In this document: positions 44,026 to 52,022 of the stretch, piece after piece
How the letters are laid out: each line of letters opens with the position of its first letter
Numbering within the stretch: the first letter of the stretch is position 1
Assembly (NCBI RefSeq): GCF_030317035.1
Contig: NZ_JASZYK010000012.1
Coordinates: 124,001-188,000, forward strand
DNA length: 64,000 bases
Source of the DNA: Variovorax sp. J22G73
Lineage (GTDB): Bacteria > Pseudomonadota > Gammaproteobacteria > Burkholderiales > Burkholderiaceae_C
Direction of reading: 5' to 3'
Notes under the pieces: generated by a model
The model's database searches: none
The model's input: the letters and a program-made list of their open reading frames with translations, nothing else
What the model was told of the DNA's origin: nothing
Translations under genes and position numbers: made by a program

Positions 44026-45234
44026 TCAGTCTCCGAAGGTGATGTGTCGTGTCTGGAGCGCAGCGATGTCTTCGTCGCTGTAGCCCACTTCTTTCAGCAG
44101 CTCGCGGCTGTGCTCGCCGATGTGCGGCGGCTGCAGCCGGATGCCGGGGCGCTCGCCGTCCAGCGTGAACGGCGCCAGCGGCACCTTGGCCATGCTGCCG
44201 TCGTTCATGCGCACCGGGGCCAGGCCGCCGGTGGCGTTCAGGTGCGGGTCGTCGAACAGGTCCTGCGGCTTGGTGATGGGGGCGAAAGGCAGCTCGTGCT
44301 GCTCGAACACCGCCGCGAGCTCGGCCGCGCTGTGGTCGGCCAGGTGCGAGCGCAGGATGGGCATCATCCATTCGCGGGCGCGCACGCGGTCGTTGTTGGT
44401 CTTCAGGCGCGGGTCGGCCAGCATGTCTTCCAGGCCGAAGGCCTTGCAGAAGATGGCCCACTGCTTGTCGCTCACGGCCGCCAGGAAGATCTGCTCGCCG
44501 TCCTTCACGGTGAACACGTCGTACACGGCCCAGGCCGAGATGCGGCTGGGCATCGGGTCGGCGGGCTTGCCGGTGGCGGCGAACTGCATCATGTGCTGCG
44601 CCACCAGGAACACGTTGTTCTCGAACAGCGCCGACTGCACCTCGCAGCCCTTGCCCGTGAGCTCGCGCTGGCGCAGCGCGGCCATGGCGCCGATGGCGCC
44701 GAACATGCCGCCCATGATGTCGTTCACGCTGGTGCCCGCGCGCAGCGGGTCGCCCGAGCGGCCGGTCATGTAGGCCAGGCCGCCCATCATCTGCACCACC
44801 TCGTCGAGCGCGGTGCGGTGGTCGTACGGGCCGGGCAGGAAGCCCTTGTGGCTCACGTAGATGAGGCGCGGGTTGAGCTTGGCGAGCGTGTCGTAGTCGA
44901 GCCCCAGCTTCTTCATGGTGCCGGGCTTGAAGTTCTCGCTCACGATGTCGGCCGTGGCGATGAGCCGCAGCGCGGCCTCCACGCCTTCGGGCTGCTTCAG
45001 GTCGAGCGCGATGCTCTTCTTGTTGCGGTTGAAGGTCGGGAAGAAGCCCGAGCCCGAGCCCAGCAGGCGGCGCGTGTTGTCGCCCTCGATGGGCTCGACC
45101 TTGATCACCTCGGCGCCCAGGTCGGCCAGCAGCAGGCCGCAGGTCGGGCCCATGACCATGTGGGTGAACTCGACGACGCGCACGCCGGCGTAGGGCAGCG
45201 GGTGGGCGGCGTTGGCTGTGTTGGCTTCAGACAT
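44026..45234 (-). CDS. CaiB/BaiF family III CoA-transferase
   Basis: A 402-residue CoA-transferase that swaps CoA between acids. Signature GVRVVEFTHMVMGPTCGLLLADLGAEVIKVE near residue 16, NRNKKSIALDLKQPEG and the catalytic Asp region YDHRTALDEVVQ / GTSVNDIMGGMFGAIG. Start at 45234 (MSEANT) is preferred; it overlaps the lyase stop by 8 bp. With the HMG-CoA-lyase-like gene upstream, it may activate 3-hydroxy-3-methylglutarate or a related dicarboxylate, as SUGCT-type family III enzymes do. Confidence 0.93.
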   Translation of the reverse strand: MSEANTANAAHPLPYAGVRVVEFTHMVMGPTCGLLLADLGAEVIKVEPIEGDNTRRLLGSGSGFFPTFNRNKKSIALDLKQPEGVEAALRLIATADIVSENFKPGTMKKLGLDYDTLAKLNPRLIYVSHKGFLPGPYDHRTALDEVVQMMGGLAYMTGRSGDPLRAGTSVNDIMGGMFGAIGAMAALRQRELTGKGCEVQSALFENNVFLVAQHMMQFAATGKPADPMPSRISAWAVYDVFTVKDGEQIFLAAVSDKQWAIFCKAFGLEDMLADPRLKTNNDRVRAREWMMPILRSHLADHSAAELAAVFEQHELPFAPITKPQDLFDDPHLNATGGLAPVRMNDGSMAKVPLAPFTLDGERPGIRLQPPHIGEHSRELLKEVGYSDEDIAALQTRHITFGD

Positions 45235-46174
45235 GTGCGGTGTGTTCCTGGGCAAGACCTTGGACGAAGCCCTTGGGCAGGCCGGCTTCGGGCGTCATGC
45301 CGTAGACCGGTTCGCCCGGCAGGCCGGCCATGAGCGGCGCGCGCGCCGCGATGAGTTTCTGGATGTCGATGCCGGTGCGCACGCCCATGGCCTCGAACAT
45401 GAAGACCAGGTCTTCGGTCACGGCGTTGCCCGACGCGCCCGGCGCATAGGGGCAGCCGCCGAGGCCGCCGAGCGAGGCGTCGAAGGTGCGCACGCCCTCG
45501 TCCCACGCGGCCAGGCAGTTCGCGATGCCCAGGCCGCGCGTGTTGTGCATGTGCGCGGCGCCCGCGTGTTGGCCGAGCTCGGCGCGCAGGCGCCTGAACA
45601 GGCGGCGCACCTGCGCGGGGTTGGCGTAGCCCACGGTGTCGGACAGGCCCGATTCGTCGGCGCCCGCTTCGATGCACTGCGCGGCCAGGCGGATCACGTC
45701 GTCCTCGGGCACCAGCCCCTGCAGCGTGCAGCCGAAGGCGGTGGAAATGCCGGCTTCGAGCTTCACCTGCGGCGCGATGGCGCGGCGCAGCTCGGCGATG
45801 GCGCGCACCTCCTCGACCATTTCTGTCGGTGTCTTGCGCACGTTGGCCAGCGAATGCGCCACGCTGGCCGACACCGGCATCGTGAGCTTGTGCACGCCCG
45901 CCTCGAGCGCGGCCTGCGCGCCCTTTCGGTTGGGCACCAGCGCCATCACCACGAGGCCGGGCAGCGTGACGGCGTGGCGCACCACGTCGGCGGCGTCGGC
46001 CATCTGGGGCAGCAGCTTCGCGGGAACGAAGGAAGCGACCTCGATCTCGCGCACGCCGGCGGCGTAGAGCGCGTCGATCCAGCGCAGCTTGTCGGCGGTC
46101 GGCATGGTGGCCTTGACCGATTGCAGGCCGTCGCGCGGGCCGACCTCGCTGATGAGGACGTCGGGGGATGTCAT
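45227..46174 (-). CDS. Hydroxymethylglutaryl-CoA lyase family protein
   Basis: A 315-residue DRE-TIM-type lyase. EVGPRDGLQSVK holds the catalytic Arg14-Asp15, metal ligands sit in AHMHNTRG, and the HMG-CoA lyase signature loop GGLGGCPYAPGASGN holds the catalytic Cys. It cleaves HMG-CoA to acetyl-CoA and acetoacetate, or a related branched hydroxyacyl-CoA. AAGGAGA precedes the ATG. First gene of the operon; its 5' side faces IclR across a region with paired operator-like sites. Confidence 0.93.
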   Translation of the reverse strand: MTSPDVLISEVGPRDGLQSVKATMPTADKLRWIDALYAAGVREIEVASFVPAKLLPQMADAADVVRHAVTLPGLVVMALVPNRKGAQAALEAGVHKLTMPVSASVAHSLANVRKTPTEMVEEVRAIAELRRAIAPQVKLEAGISTAFGCTLQGLVPEDDVIRLAAQCIEAGADESGLSDTVGYANPAQVRRLFRRLRAELGQHAGAAHMHNTRGLGIANCLAAWDEGVRTFDASLGGLGGCPYAPGASGNAVTEDLVFMFEAMGVRTGIDIQKLIAARAPLMAGLPGEPVYGMTPEAGLPKGFVQGLAQEHTAHV

Positions 46175-46212
46175 TGGATTCGTCTCCTTGAAGCGACCTG
46201 TGGGTGGGTTGC

Positions 46213-46241
46213 TTGACAGTTCTATCTTACAGAACTAAATT
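46213..46241 (+). promoter_or_regulatory. Probable promoter of the IclR gene
   Basis: TTGACA (46213-46218), 17-bp spacer, TAAATT (46236-46241) is the best sigma-70 match in this region. It reads toward iclR, about 90 bp upstream of the chosen start. The first operator-like repeat lies exactly within the spacer. Confidence 0.65.
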
Positions 46242-46254
46242 CCGTTAAACAGAA
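46220..46254. promoter_or_regulatory. Tandem operator-like sites, probable IclR binding region
   Basis: Two 15-bp sites share TTC-N6-ACAGAA: TTCTATCTTACAGAA (46220-46234) and TTCCGTTAAACAGAA (46240-46254), centres 20 bp apart. The first lies within AGTTCT-N7-AGAACT and the second within AATTC-N9-GAATT, so each is an inverted repeat. They overlap the iclR promoter and lie 46-80 bp ahead of the lyase start. Confidence 0.65.
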
Positions 46255-46335
46255 TTAGACCGCTGATCGACTTTCACTGTCAAGTCCGTGGGCACCCGCT
46301 CGCGGCACGCCGCCACCCCACGCCACCCCCACGCC

Positions 46336-47076
46336 ATGCCACGCAAAGCCCAGACCGAATCGGTTTCCGACCTCAACGCCGCCCCCGGCGGTGCCGCCGC
46401 CGTCGACCGCGCGCTCAGCCTGCTCTCGGCCTTCCAGCCGGGCGACGAGGCGCTGTCGCTCGCGCAGTTCGCCGAGCGCACGCAGCTCTACAAGAGCACC
46501 GTGCTGCGCCTGCTGGCTTCGCTGGAACATGCGCGGCTGATTCGCCGGCAGGACGACGGCCGGTACGCGCTGGGCATGGAAATCGCGCGGCTGCACGGGC
46601 TGTACGCCGCCTCGCAGTCGCTGGAGCACATCGTGCTGCCGGTGCTGCGCGCGCTGGCCGCGGCCACCGGCGAAAGCGCGGCGTACCACGTGCGGCAGGG
46701 CCAAGGTGACGGCTGGGCGCGGCTGTGCCAGTTCAGGGTCGATTCGTCGCACGTGGTGCGCGACCACGTGCGCGCGGGCGACCTGCTGCCCAACGACCGG
46801 GGCGCGGGCGCGCGGGTGCTGATCGCCTTCGGCCCGCCGGCCGGCCTGCCGCGCGGCGCGAAGGAGCGCGCGCTGTACGAGGGCATTCGCGCGCAGGGCT
46901 ACTGCGCGCTGGTGGGCGATCGAACGGCCGAGCTGGCGGGCATCTCGGCGCCGGTGTTCCATGCGGACGGCAGCCTTGCGGCGGCCGTGACGCTGACGAT
47001 GCCCACGCATCGCTATGACGAGCGGTACATCGAGCCTGTGCGTGCGGCGGCGAAGGAGCTGGGCGGGCTGGTCTGA
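46336..47076 (+). CDS. IclR-family transcriptional regulator
   Basis: A 246-residue regulator. Winged HTH residues about 22-80 (AVDRALSLLSAFQPGDEALSLAQFAERTQLYKSTVLRLLASLEHA, key words AQFAERTQLYKSTVLRLL) and IclR effector domain (ESAAYHVRQGQGDGWARLC, SHVVRDHVRAGDLLPNDRGAGARVL, GIRAQGYCALVGDRTAELAGISAPVF). Divergent from the lyase operon, so it probably controls it. An in-frame ATG at 46288 is an alternative start. Confidence 0.92.
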   Translation: MPRKAQTESVSDLNAAPGGAAAVDRALSLLSAFQPGDEALSLAQFAERTQLYKSTVLRLLASLEHARLIRRQDDGRYALGMEIARLHGLYAASQSLEHIVLPVLRALAAATGESAAYHVRQGQGDGWARLCQFRVDSSHVVRDHVRAGDLLPNDRGAGARVLIAFGPPAGLPRGAKERALYEGIRAQGYCALVGDRTAELAGISAPVFHADGSLAAAVTLTMPTHRYDERYIEPVRAAAKELGGLV

Positions 47077-47089
47077 GGGGGAGTGCCTT

Positions 47090-47205
47090 GCTCCTTCCCC
47101 TTCCGGGGGAAGGTTGGGATGGGGGCGAGCGGCGCTCGCCTTGCCCGCGGCGCTCGATCGACCGCCGCGTGCCCCCACCCCTGCCCTCCCCGGCAGGGGA
47201 GGGAG
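47090..47205. repeat. REP-like multi-hairpin element between convergent genes
   Basis: Hairpin CCTTCCCC/GGGGAAGG (47093-47113), hairpin GCGAGC-GGC-GCTCGC (47125-47139) and hairpin CCCTCCCC-GGCA-GGGGAGGG (47184-47203). GGGGGC (47121-47126) can pair with GCCCCC (47171-47176), enclosing the middle. Such C/G-rich paired elements recur between genes in many betaproteobacteria. I see one copy in this window. Confidence 0.7.
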
Positions 47206-47217
47206 AAATTCAACGAC

Positions 47218-48195
47218 TCAGCCCAGCGCCGCCAGCACCGCCTTGTTCTGCTCCGGCAACCCCACAGTGATGCGCAGCCATTCCGGCAGCCCATAGTTCC
47301 CGAGCAGCGACACCTCGATGCCAGCCGCCAGCAGCCGTGCGTGCACGGCCTGCGCGTCGCCCACCCGCACCATCAAAAAGTTGCCCGACGACGGCACGAA
47401 GCTCAACCCCAGGGCCTGGAAGCCCGCCGCCAGTTGCTCGCGCCCCGTCGTGTTGAGCGCGTAGGTACGAGCCAGAAAGTCCGCATCGCCCAACGCCGCC
47501 ACCGCAGCGGCCTGCGCCGGCGTCGTCACGTTGAAGCGCGGGCGCTGCGCGTTCATGCGCAAGGCCAGCGGGGGCTGCGACACGCCGTAGCCGATGCGCA
47601 GCCCCGCCAGCCCGAAGGCCTTGGAGAAGGTGCGCGCCACGACCAGGTTCGGCAGGCGCCGCACCCATTCGACGCTGTCGTAGCGCTGCGCGGGCGACAG
47701 GTACTCGGTGTAGGCCTCGTCCAGCAGCACCGTCACGTGCGAGGGCACCGACTGCAAGAAGGCCAGCAGCGGCGCGGCGTCGATGAAGGTGCCGGTCGGG
47801 TTGTTCGGGTTGGCGACGAACACCAGCCGGGTGTCGTCGCCGATGGCGGCGCGCATCGCGTCCAGGTCGTGGCCGAACTCGCGCGCCGGCACGACGGTGG
47901 CGCGCGCGTGGGCGTGCGCCGTGGCCTGCGCATAGACGATGAAGCCGTACTGCGAATAGACGACGCCCTCGCCCGGCTTCAGGCTCACCTGCGCCGCGAG
48001 CTCGAGCAGCTCGCTCGATCCGCTGCCGAGCGTGAGCCAGTCGGGCGGCACGTCGAGGCGGGCCGCCAGCGCCTTCTTCAGCGCGGTGCCGTTGCTGTCG
48101 GGGTAGTTGCCGGCGCCCTCGAGCGCCGCGGCCGCCGCGCGGCGGGCCGACTCGGGCATGCCGAGGGGGTTTTCATTGGAGGCGAGGAGGATCAT
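47218..48195 (-). CDS. Histidinol-phosphate-type aminotransferase, short N-terminus
   Basis: A 325-residue class I/II PLP aminotransferase of the HisC group. It begins directly at LASNENPLGMPESA, then NYPDSNGTALKKALA, LGSGSSELLE, ANPNNPTGT and the PLP-binding Lys192 in RTFSKAFGLAGLRIGY; the final WLRITVGLPEQN matches too. HisC proteins usually have 25-30 residues before this point, but an in-frame stop lies 24 nt upstream of the ATG, so none are possible here. No his genes are adjacent; it may use aromatic or other substrates. Confidence 0.88.
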   Translation of the reverse strand: MILLASNENPLGMPESARRAAAAALEGAGNYPDSNGTALKKALAARLDVPPDWLTLGSGSSELLELAAQVSLKPGEGVVYSQYGFIVYAQATAHAHARATVVPAREFGHDLDAMRAAIGDDTRLVFVANPNNPTGTFIDAAPLLAFLQSVPSHVTVLLDEAYTEYLSPAQRYDSVEWVRRLPNLVVARTFSKAFGLAGLRIGYGVSQPPLALRMNAQRPRFNVTTPAQAAAVAALGDADFLARTYALNTTGREQLAAGFQALGLSFVPSSGNFLMVRVGDAQAVHARLLAAGIEVSLLGNYGLPEWLRITVGLPEQNKAVLAALG

Positions 48196-48404
48196 GGAGG
48201 CGGGGCCCGGATTTGCTTAAGAAGTTAAATATATCCGGCAGCGCCATGGTCCTTATCGGTGCCTACCCTTTGCACCTGGCGTCGGGCCACCGTCGATTAC
48301 CTTCATTTTTGTCACAGATAAATCTCGCCCGCACCTCTTACTGCCCAGCAAAGTATCGAATAAAGTTCATCCCAAGATTGCATCTTTCTCAAGGAGAAAC
48401 CCCC

Positions 48405-50579
48405 ATGACCGCACGCACCACCGCCCACGGACTCCAGGTCGCGACCGAGCTCCACCGCTTCATCGAGGACAAGGTCCTGCCCGCCACCGGCGTGGCCAGC
48501 GACGTGTTCTGGAAGGGCTTCGACGCCATCGTCAGCGACCTCGCCCCGAAGAACATCGCCCTGCTCGCCGAGCGCGACCGCCTGCAGACCGAGCTCGACG
48601 CCTGGCACAGGAAGAACCCCGGCCCGATCGGCGACATGCCCGCGTACCGCGCCTTCCTCGAGAAGATCGGCTACCTGCTGCCGGCCCCCAAGGGCGCCAA
48701 GGCCACCACCGAAAACGTCGACTCCGAACTCGCGCTGCAGGCCGGCCCGCAGCTGGTGGTGCCCATCCTGAACGCGCGCTACGCGCTGAACGCGGCCAAC
48801 GCGCGCTGGGGTTCGCTGTACGACGCGCTCTACGGCACCGACGCCATCTCCGAAGCCGACGGCGCTGAAAAGGGCAAGGGCTACAACCCCGTGCGCGGCG
48901 CCAAGGTCATCGAGTTCGCGCGCAACGTGCTCGACCAGGCCGCGCCGCTGGAAAACGGTTCGCACAAGCAGGCCACCGGCTACAGCGTGAAGGACGGCAA
49001 GCTGGTCGTCGCGCTGCAAAGCAGCAGCACCGGCCTGGCCGACGCCTCGCAGTTCATCGGCTACCAGGGCGACGCCACGGCGCCGTCCTCGGTGCTGCTG
49101 AAGCACAACGGCATTCACCTGGACATCCGCATCGACCGCGGCACGCCCATCGGCAAGACCGACGCGGCCGGCGTGAGCGACCTGGTGCTCGAAGCCGCGC
49201 TCTCGACCATCCTCGACCTGGAAGACTCGGTGGCCGTGGTCGATGCCGCCGACAAGGTGGTCGCGTACGCGAACTGGCTCGGCATCGTCGAGGGCACGCT
49301 GACCGAAGAAGTCGCCAAGGGCGGCAAGACCTTCACGCGCGGCCTGAACGCCGACCGCGAATACACCGGCGCCGACGGCAAGGCCGTGAAGCTGCACGGC
49401 CGCTCGCTCATGTTCCTGCGCAACGTGGGCCACCTGATGACCAACCCGGCCATCCTCTACGCAGGTGGCAAGGAGATCCCCGAAGGCATCCTCGACGCCG
49501 TGGTGACCACCACCATCGCCACCATCGACCTGAAGCGCAAGGGCAACTCGCGCACCGGCAGCATCTACATCGTCAAGCCGAAGATGCACGGCCCGGCCGA
49601 AGTGGCCTTCGCGAGCGAGCTGTTCGGCCGCGTCGAACAACTGCTGGGCCTGCCGGCCAACACCGTGAAGCTCGGCATCATGGACGAAGAGCGCCGCACC
49701 AGCGCGAACCTGAAGGCCTGCATCGCCGAGGCGGCCGCCCGCGTGGCCTTCATCAACACCGGCTTCCTCGACCGCACCGGCGACGAGATGCACACCGCCA
49801 TGCAGGGCGGCCCGATGATCCGCAAGGGCGACATGAAGTCCAGCGCGTGGATCGGCGCCTACGAGAAGAACAACGTGCTGGTCGGCCTCTCGTGCGGCCT
49901 GCGCGGCAAGGCCCAGATCGGCAAGGGCATGTGGGCCATGCCCGACCTGATGGCCGCGATGCTCGAACAGAAGATCGGCCACCCCAAGGCCGGCGCCAAC
50001 ACCGCCTGGGTGCCCTCGCCCACCGCCGCCACGCTGCACGCGCTGCACTACCACCAGGTGAGCGTGACCGCGGTGCAGCAGGAGCTGGAGAAGATCGACG
50101 CCGACGCCGAGCGCGACAACATCCTCGACGCGCTGCTGCAGGTGCCCATCGCCGCCGAGGCGAAGTGGACCGATGCCGAGAAGCAGCAGGAAATCGACAA
50201 CAACGTGCAGGGCATCCTGGGCTACGTGGTGCGCTGGATCGACCAGGGCGTGGGCTGCTCGAAGGTGCCCGACATCCACAACGTGGGCCTGATGGAAGAC
50301 CGCGCCACGCTGCGCATCTCCAGCCAGCACATCGCCAACTGGCTGCTGCACGGCGTGGTGACCAAGGCGCAGGTCGACGAGACCTTCCAGCGCATGGCCA
50401 AGGTGGTGGATGAGCAGAACGCGGGCGACGCGCAGTACCTGCCGATGGCCGGGCACTTCGACACCTCGGCCGCATACAAGGCGGCGCAGGACCTGGTGTT
50501 CAAGGGCATCGAGCAGCCCAGCGGCTACACCGAGCCGCTGCTGCACGCATGGCGCCTGAAGGTCAAGGGCGAGGCTTGA
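48405..50579 (+). CDS. glcB: Malate synthase G
   Basis: A 724-residue monomeric malate synthase, making malate from glyoxylate and acetyl-CoA. Full family length. Visible markers: ILDLEDSVAVVDAADK, SLMFLRNVGHLMTNPA, KPKMHGPAEVAFASELFGRVE, LGIMDEERRTSANLK, FLDRTGDEMHT (catalytic Asp region nearby) and the ending GYTEPLLHAWR. AAGGAG lies 8 nt before the ATG at 48405. A 209-bp region upstream has no gene. A strong terminator follows. Confidence 0.97.
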   Translation: MTARTTAHGLQVATELHRFIEDKVLPATGVASDVFWKGFDAIVSDLAPKNIALLAERDRLQTELDAWHRKNPGPIGDMPAYRAFLEKIGYLLPAPKGAKATTENVDSELALQAGPQLVVPILNARYALNAANARWGSLYDALYGTDAISEADGAEKGKGYNPVRGAKVIEFARNVLDQAAPLENGSHKQATGYSVKDGKLVVALQSSSTGLADASQFIGYQGDATAPSSVLLKHNGIHLDIRIDRGTPIGKTDAAGVSDLVLEAALSTILDLEDSVAVVDAADKVVAYANWLGIVEGTLTEEVAKGGKTFTRGLNADREYTGADGKAVKLHGRSLMFLRNVGHLMTNPAILYAGGKEIPEGILDAVVTTTIATIDLKRKGNSRTGSIYIVKPKMHGPAEVAFASELFGRVEQLLGLPANTVKLGIMDEERRTSANLKACIAEAAARVAFINTGFLDRTGDEMHTAMQGGPMIRKGDMKSSAWIGAYEKNNVLVGLSCGLRGKAQIGKGMWAMPDLMAAMLEQKIGHPKAGANTAWVPSPTAATLHALHYHQVSVTAVQQELEKIDADAERDNILDALLQVPIAAEAKWTDAEKQQEIDNNVQGILGYVVRWIDQGVGCSKVPDIHNVGLMEDRATLRISSQHIANWLLHGVVTKAQVDETFQRMAKVVDEQNAGDAQYLPMAGHFDTSAAYKAAQDLVFKGIEQPSGYTEPLLHAWRLKVKGEA

Positions 50580-50606
50580 TGCCTGGTCAGGCAAGGCCAT
50601 GAAACG

Positions 50607-50630
50607 ACGGCACCTTCGGGTGCCGTTTTT
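50607..50630 (+). terminator. Rho-independent terminator of glcB
   Basis: Stem ACGGCACC (50607-50614), loop TTCG, stem GGTGCCGT (50619-50626), then TTTT. It ends at the stop codon of the convergent DUF1016 gene (50630). Confidence 0.9.
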
Positions 50631-51841
50631 CATGCGCGCGGCTTGGCCTTCCTGGGAGTCGTCTTGATTGGTGGTGCTTCGGACAATTGTCGGAATTCAC
50701 GGCGCAACTCCCGCTCAAGCTCCTGTTCGGTTGGAAGATGCAATTGGTAGCGGCTCGTGAAAATGTTGCGCTCCTGCTGCTCGCCCAAGGTGTATCTCAC
50801 GACCGCGTCGTTTTTGTCCGGGCAGAGGATCACGCCCAAAGTCGGGTTGTCGCCTTCAGTACGGCGCTCACGATCGAAGTAGTTCACGTAGAACTGGATC
50901 TGGCCGAGATCACCATGCGTCAGCTTGCCGACCTTGAGGTCGATGAGCACGTAGCACTTGAGCACGGCGTGATAGAAGACCAGATCGATGTAGAAATGAT
51001 CGCCGTCGATGGTGATGCGTTCCTGACGCGACACGAAAGCAAAGCCCTTGCCCAGTTCGAGCAAAAAGGTTTGCAAGTTGTCGATAAGCGCTTGCTCGAG
51101 CTTGGACTCGACCAGCTTCGGAGACTCTGGCAGATCGAGAAATTCGATGACCATCGGATCTTTCAGCACGTCGAGCGGTCGGGCCACCTCTTGGCCGTGC
51201 GTTGCCAGACGCATCAATCCCTTCTTGTCCTTGCTTTTTGCCAGGCGGTCATACAAAAGGCTCGCCGCTTGCCGCTGAAGTTCACGCACCGACCATGCGT
51301 TGCGTATCGCTTCGATCTCGTAGAACGCACGCGCTTCCGGTCTTGTCACTCGCAAAAGTTGGCGGTAGTGGCTCCATGAAAGAGAAGGGCTCAGCTCTCC
51401 GGGATGCCAATCGGTGCTTCCGCTGGATTCCCGAGACGGCGTCTCGGAATTCGTCTGGAGAGGCAAAGCTGGCGGCATCATCAATTTCCGAGATACCGTG
51501 TCGGAAATAAGCTGCGGAAAATCCAGGTAGAACTGCCTGAAGGCTTCAAGGTTGTCCACGGAATAGCCGCGTCCAAACTCGGCGTTCAAGCGCGCCGACA
51601 GTTCCGCAAGCAGCTTGGTGCCGTAGTCCGCCCTTCGCTGTCCACGCTGCTCTTCCTCGACGATCTCGCGCCCGATCAGCCAGTTGGCAGCAACCTGTGT
51701 CGTGTTGACGGTACGCGCCAAGCCAACACGCGCGGCATCCAAAATTTCGCGCACACGGCTGAAAAGCGGCGGCGAACCCGAAACCGCGTTGACACCGGCT
51801 GGCTTGGTCGCACGGGGGCGGGAAGTAGAGGGAGTTGCCAA
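50630..51841 (-). CDS. DUF1016/YhcG-family PD-(D/E)XK nuclease
   Basis: A 403-residue protein. The N-terminal DUF1016-N region has VAANWLIGREIVEEEQRG, GYSVDNLEAFRQFY and LSWSHYRQLLRV, then VRELQRQAASLLYDRL. The C-terminal nuclease core is FYIDLVFYHAVLKCYVLIDLK with D-(x)n-DxK and a QIQFYVNYFD strand. These proteins occur in bacterial defence or nuclease contexts, exact role unknown. Start looks like TTG at 51841. Its base composition is visibly less GC-rich than both neighbours, suggesting transfer. Confidence 0.85.
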   Translation of the reverse strand: MATPSTSRPRATKPAGVNAVSGSPPLFSRVREILDAARVGLARTVNTTQVAANWLIGREIVEEEQRGQRRADYGTKLLAELSARLNAEFGRGYSVDNLEAFRQFYLDFPQLISDTVSRKLMMPPALPLQTNSETPSRESSGSTDWHPGELSPSLSWSHYRQLLRVTRPEARAFYEIEAIRNAWSVRELQRQAASLLYDRLAKSKDKKGLMRLATHGQEVARPLDVLKDPMVIEFLDLPESPKLVESKLEQALIDNLQTFLLELGKGFAFVSRQERITIDGDHFYIDLVFYHAVLKCYVLIDLKVGKLTHGDLGQIQFYVNYFDRERRTEGDNPTLGVILCPDKNDAVVRYTLGEQQERNIFTSRYQLHLPTEQELERELRREFRQLSEAPPIKTTPRKAKPRA

Positions 51842-52022
51842 GGAAGTGCTTCTGACAAGTTGTTGGGAAATTATGGAGGCACGCCAGAATGAAATCGATC
51901 AACTCTATTTCCTCGGAAACAGCACTGATCGGTAGACATCGGTCTGTCGCGCAGCGTGCAACGCAGCGCGCCTCGATCCATTAGCATTCAGGCCGCCTCC
52001 TCTTTCCCCCCGGCCTCCCCTC
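51842..52022. other. AT-richer spacer upstream of the nuclease gene
   Basis: 181 bp between the nuclease and the MFS paralog. It has lower GC like the nuclease gene and contains no supported ORF. It would hold the nuclease promoter. Confidence 0.3.

Noticed and set aside
48312..50633. 773-aa minus-strand ORF opposite malate synthase
   Set aside because: Shadow of glcB; composition is Val/Ala/His/Arg noise without motifs.
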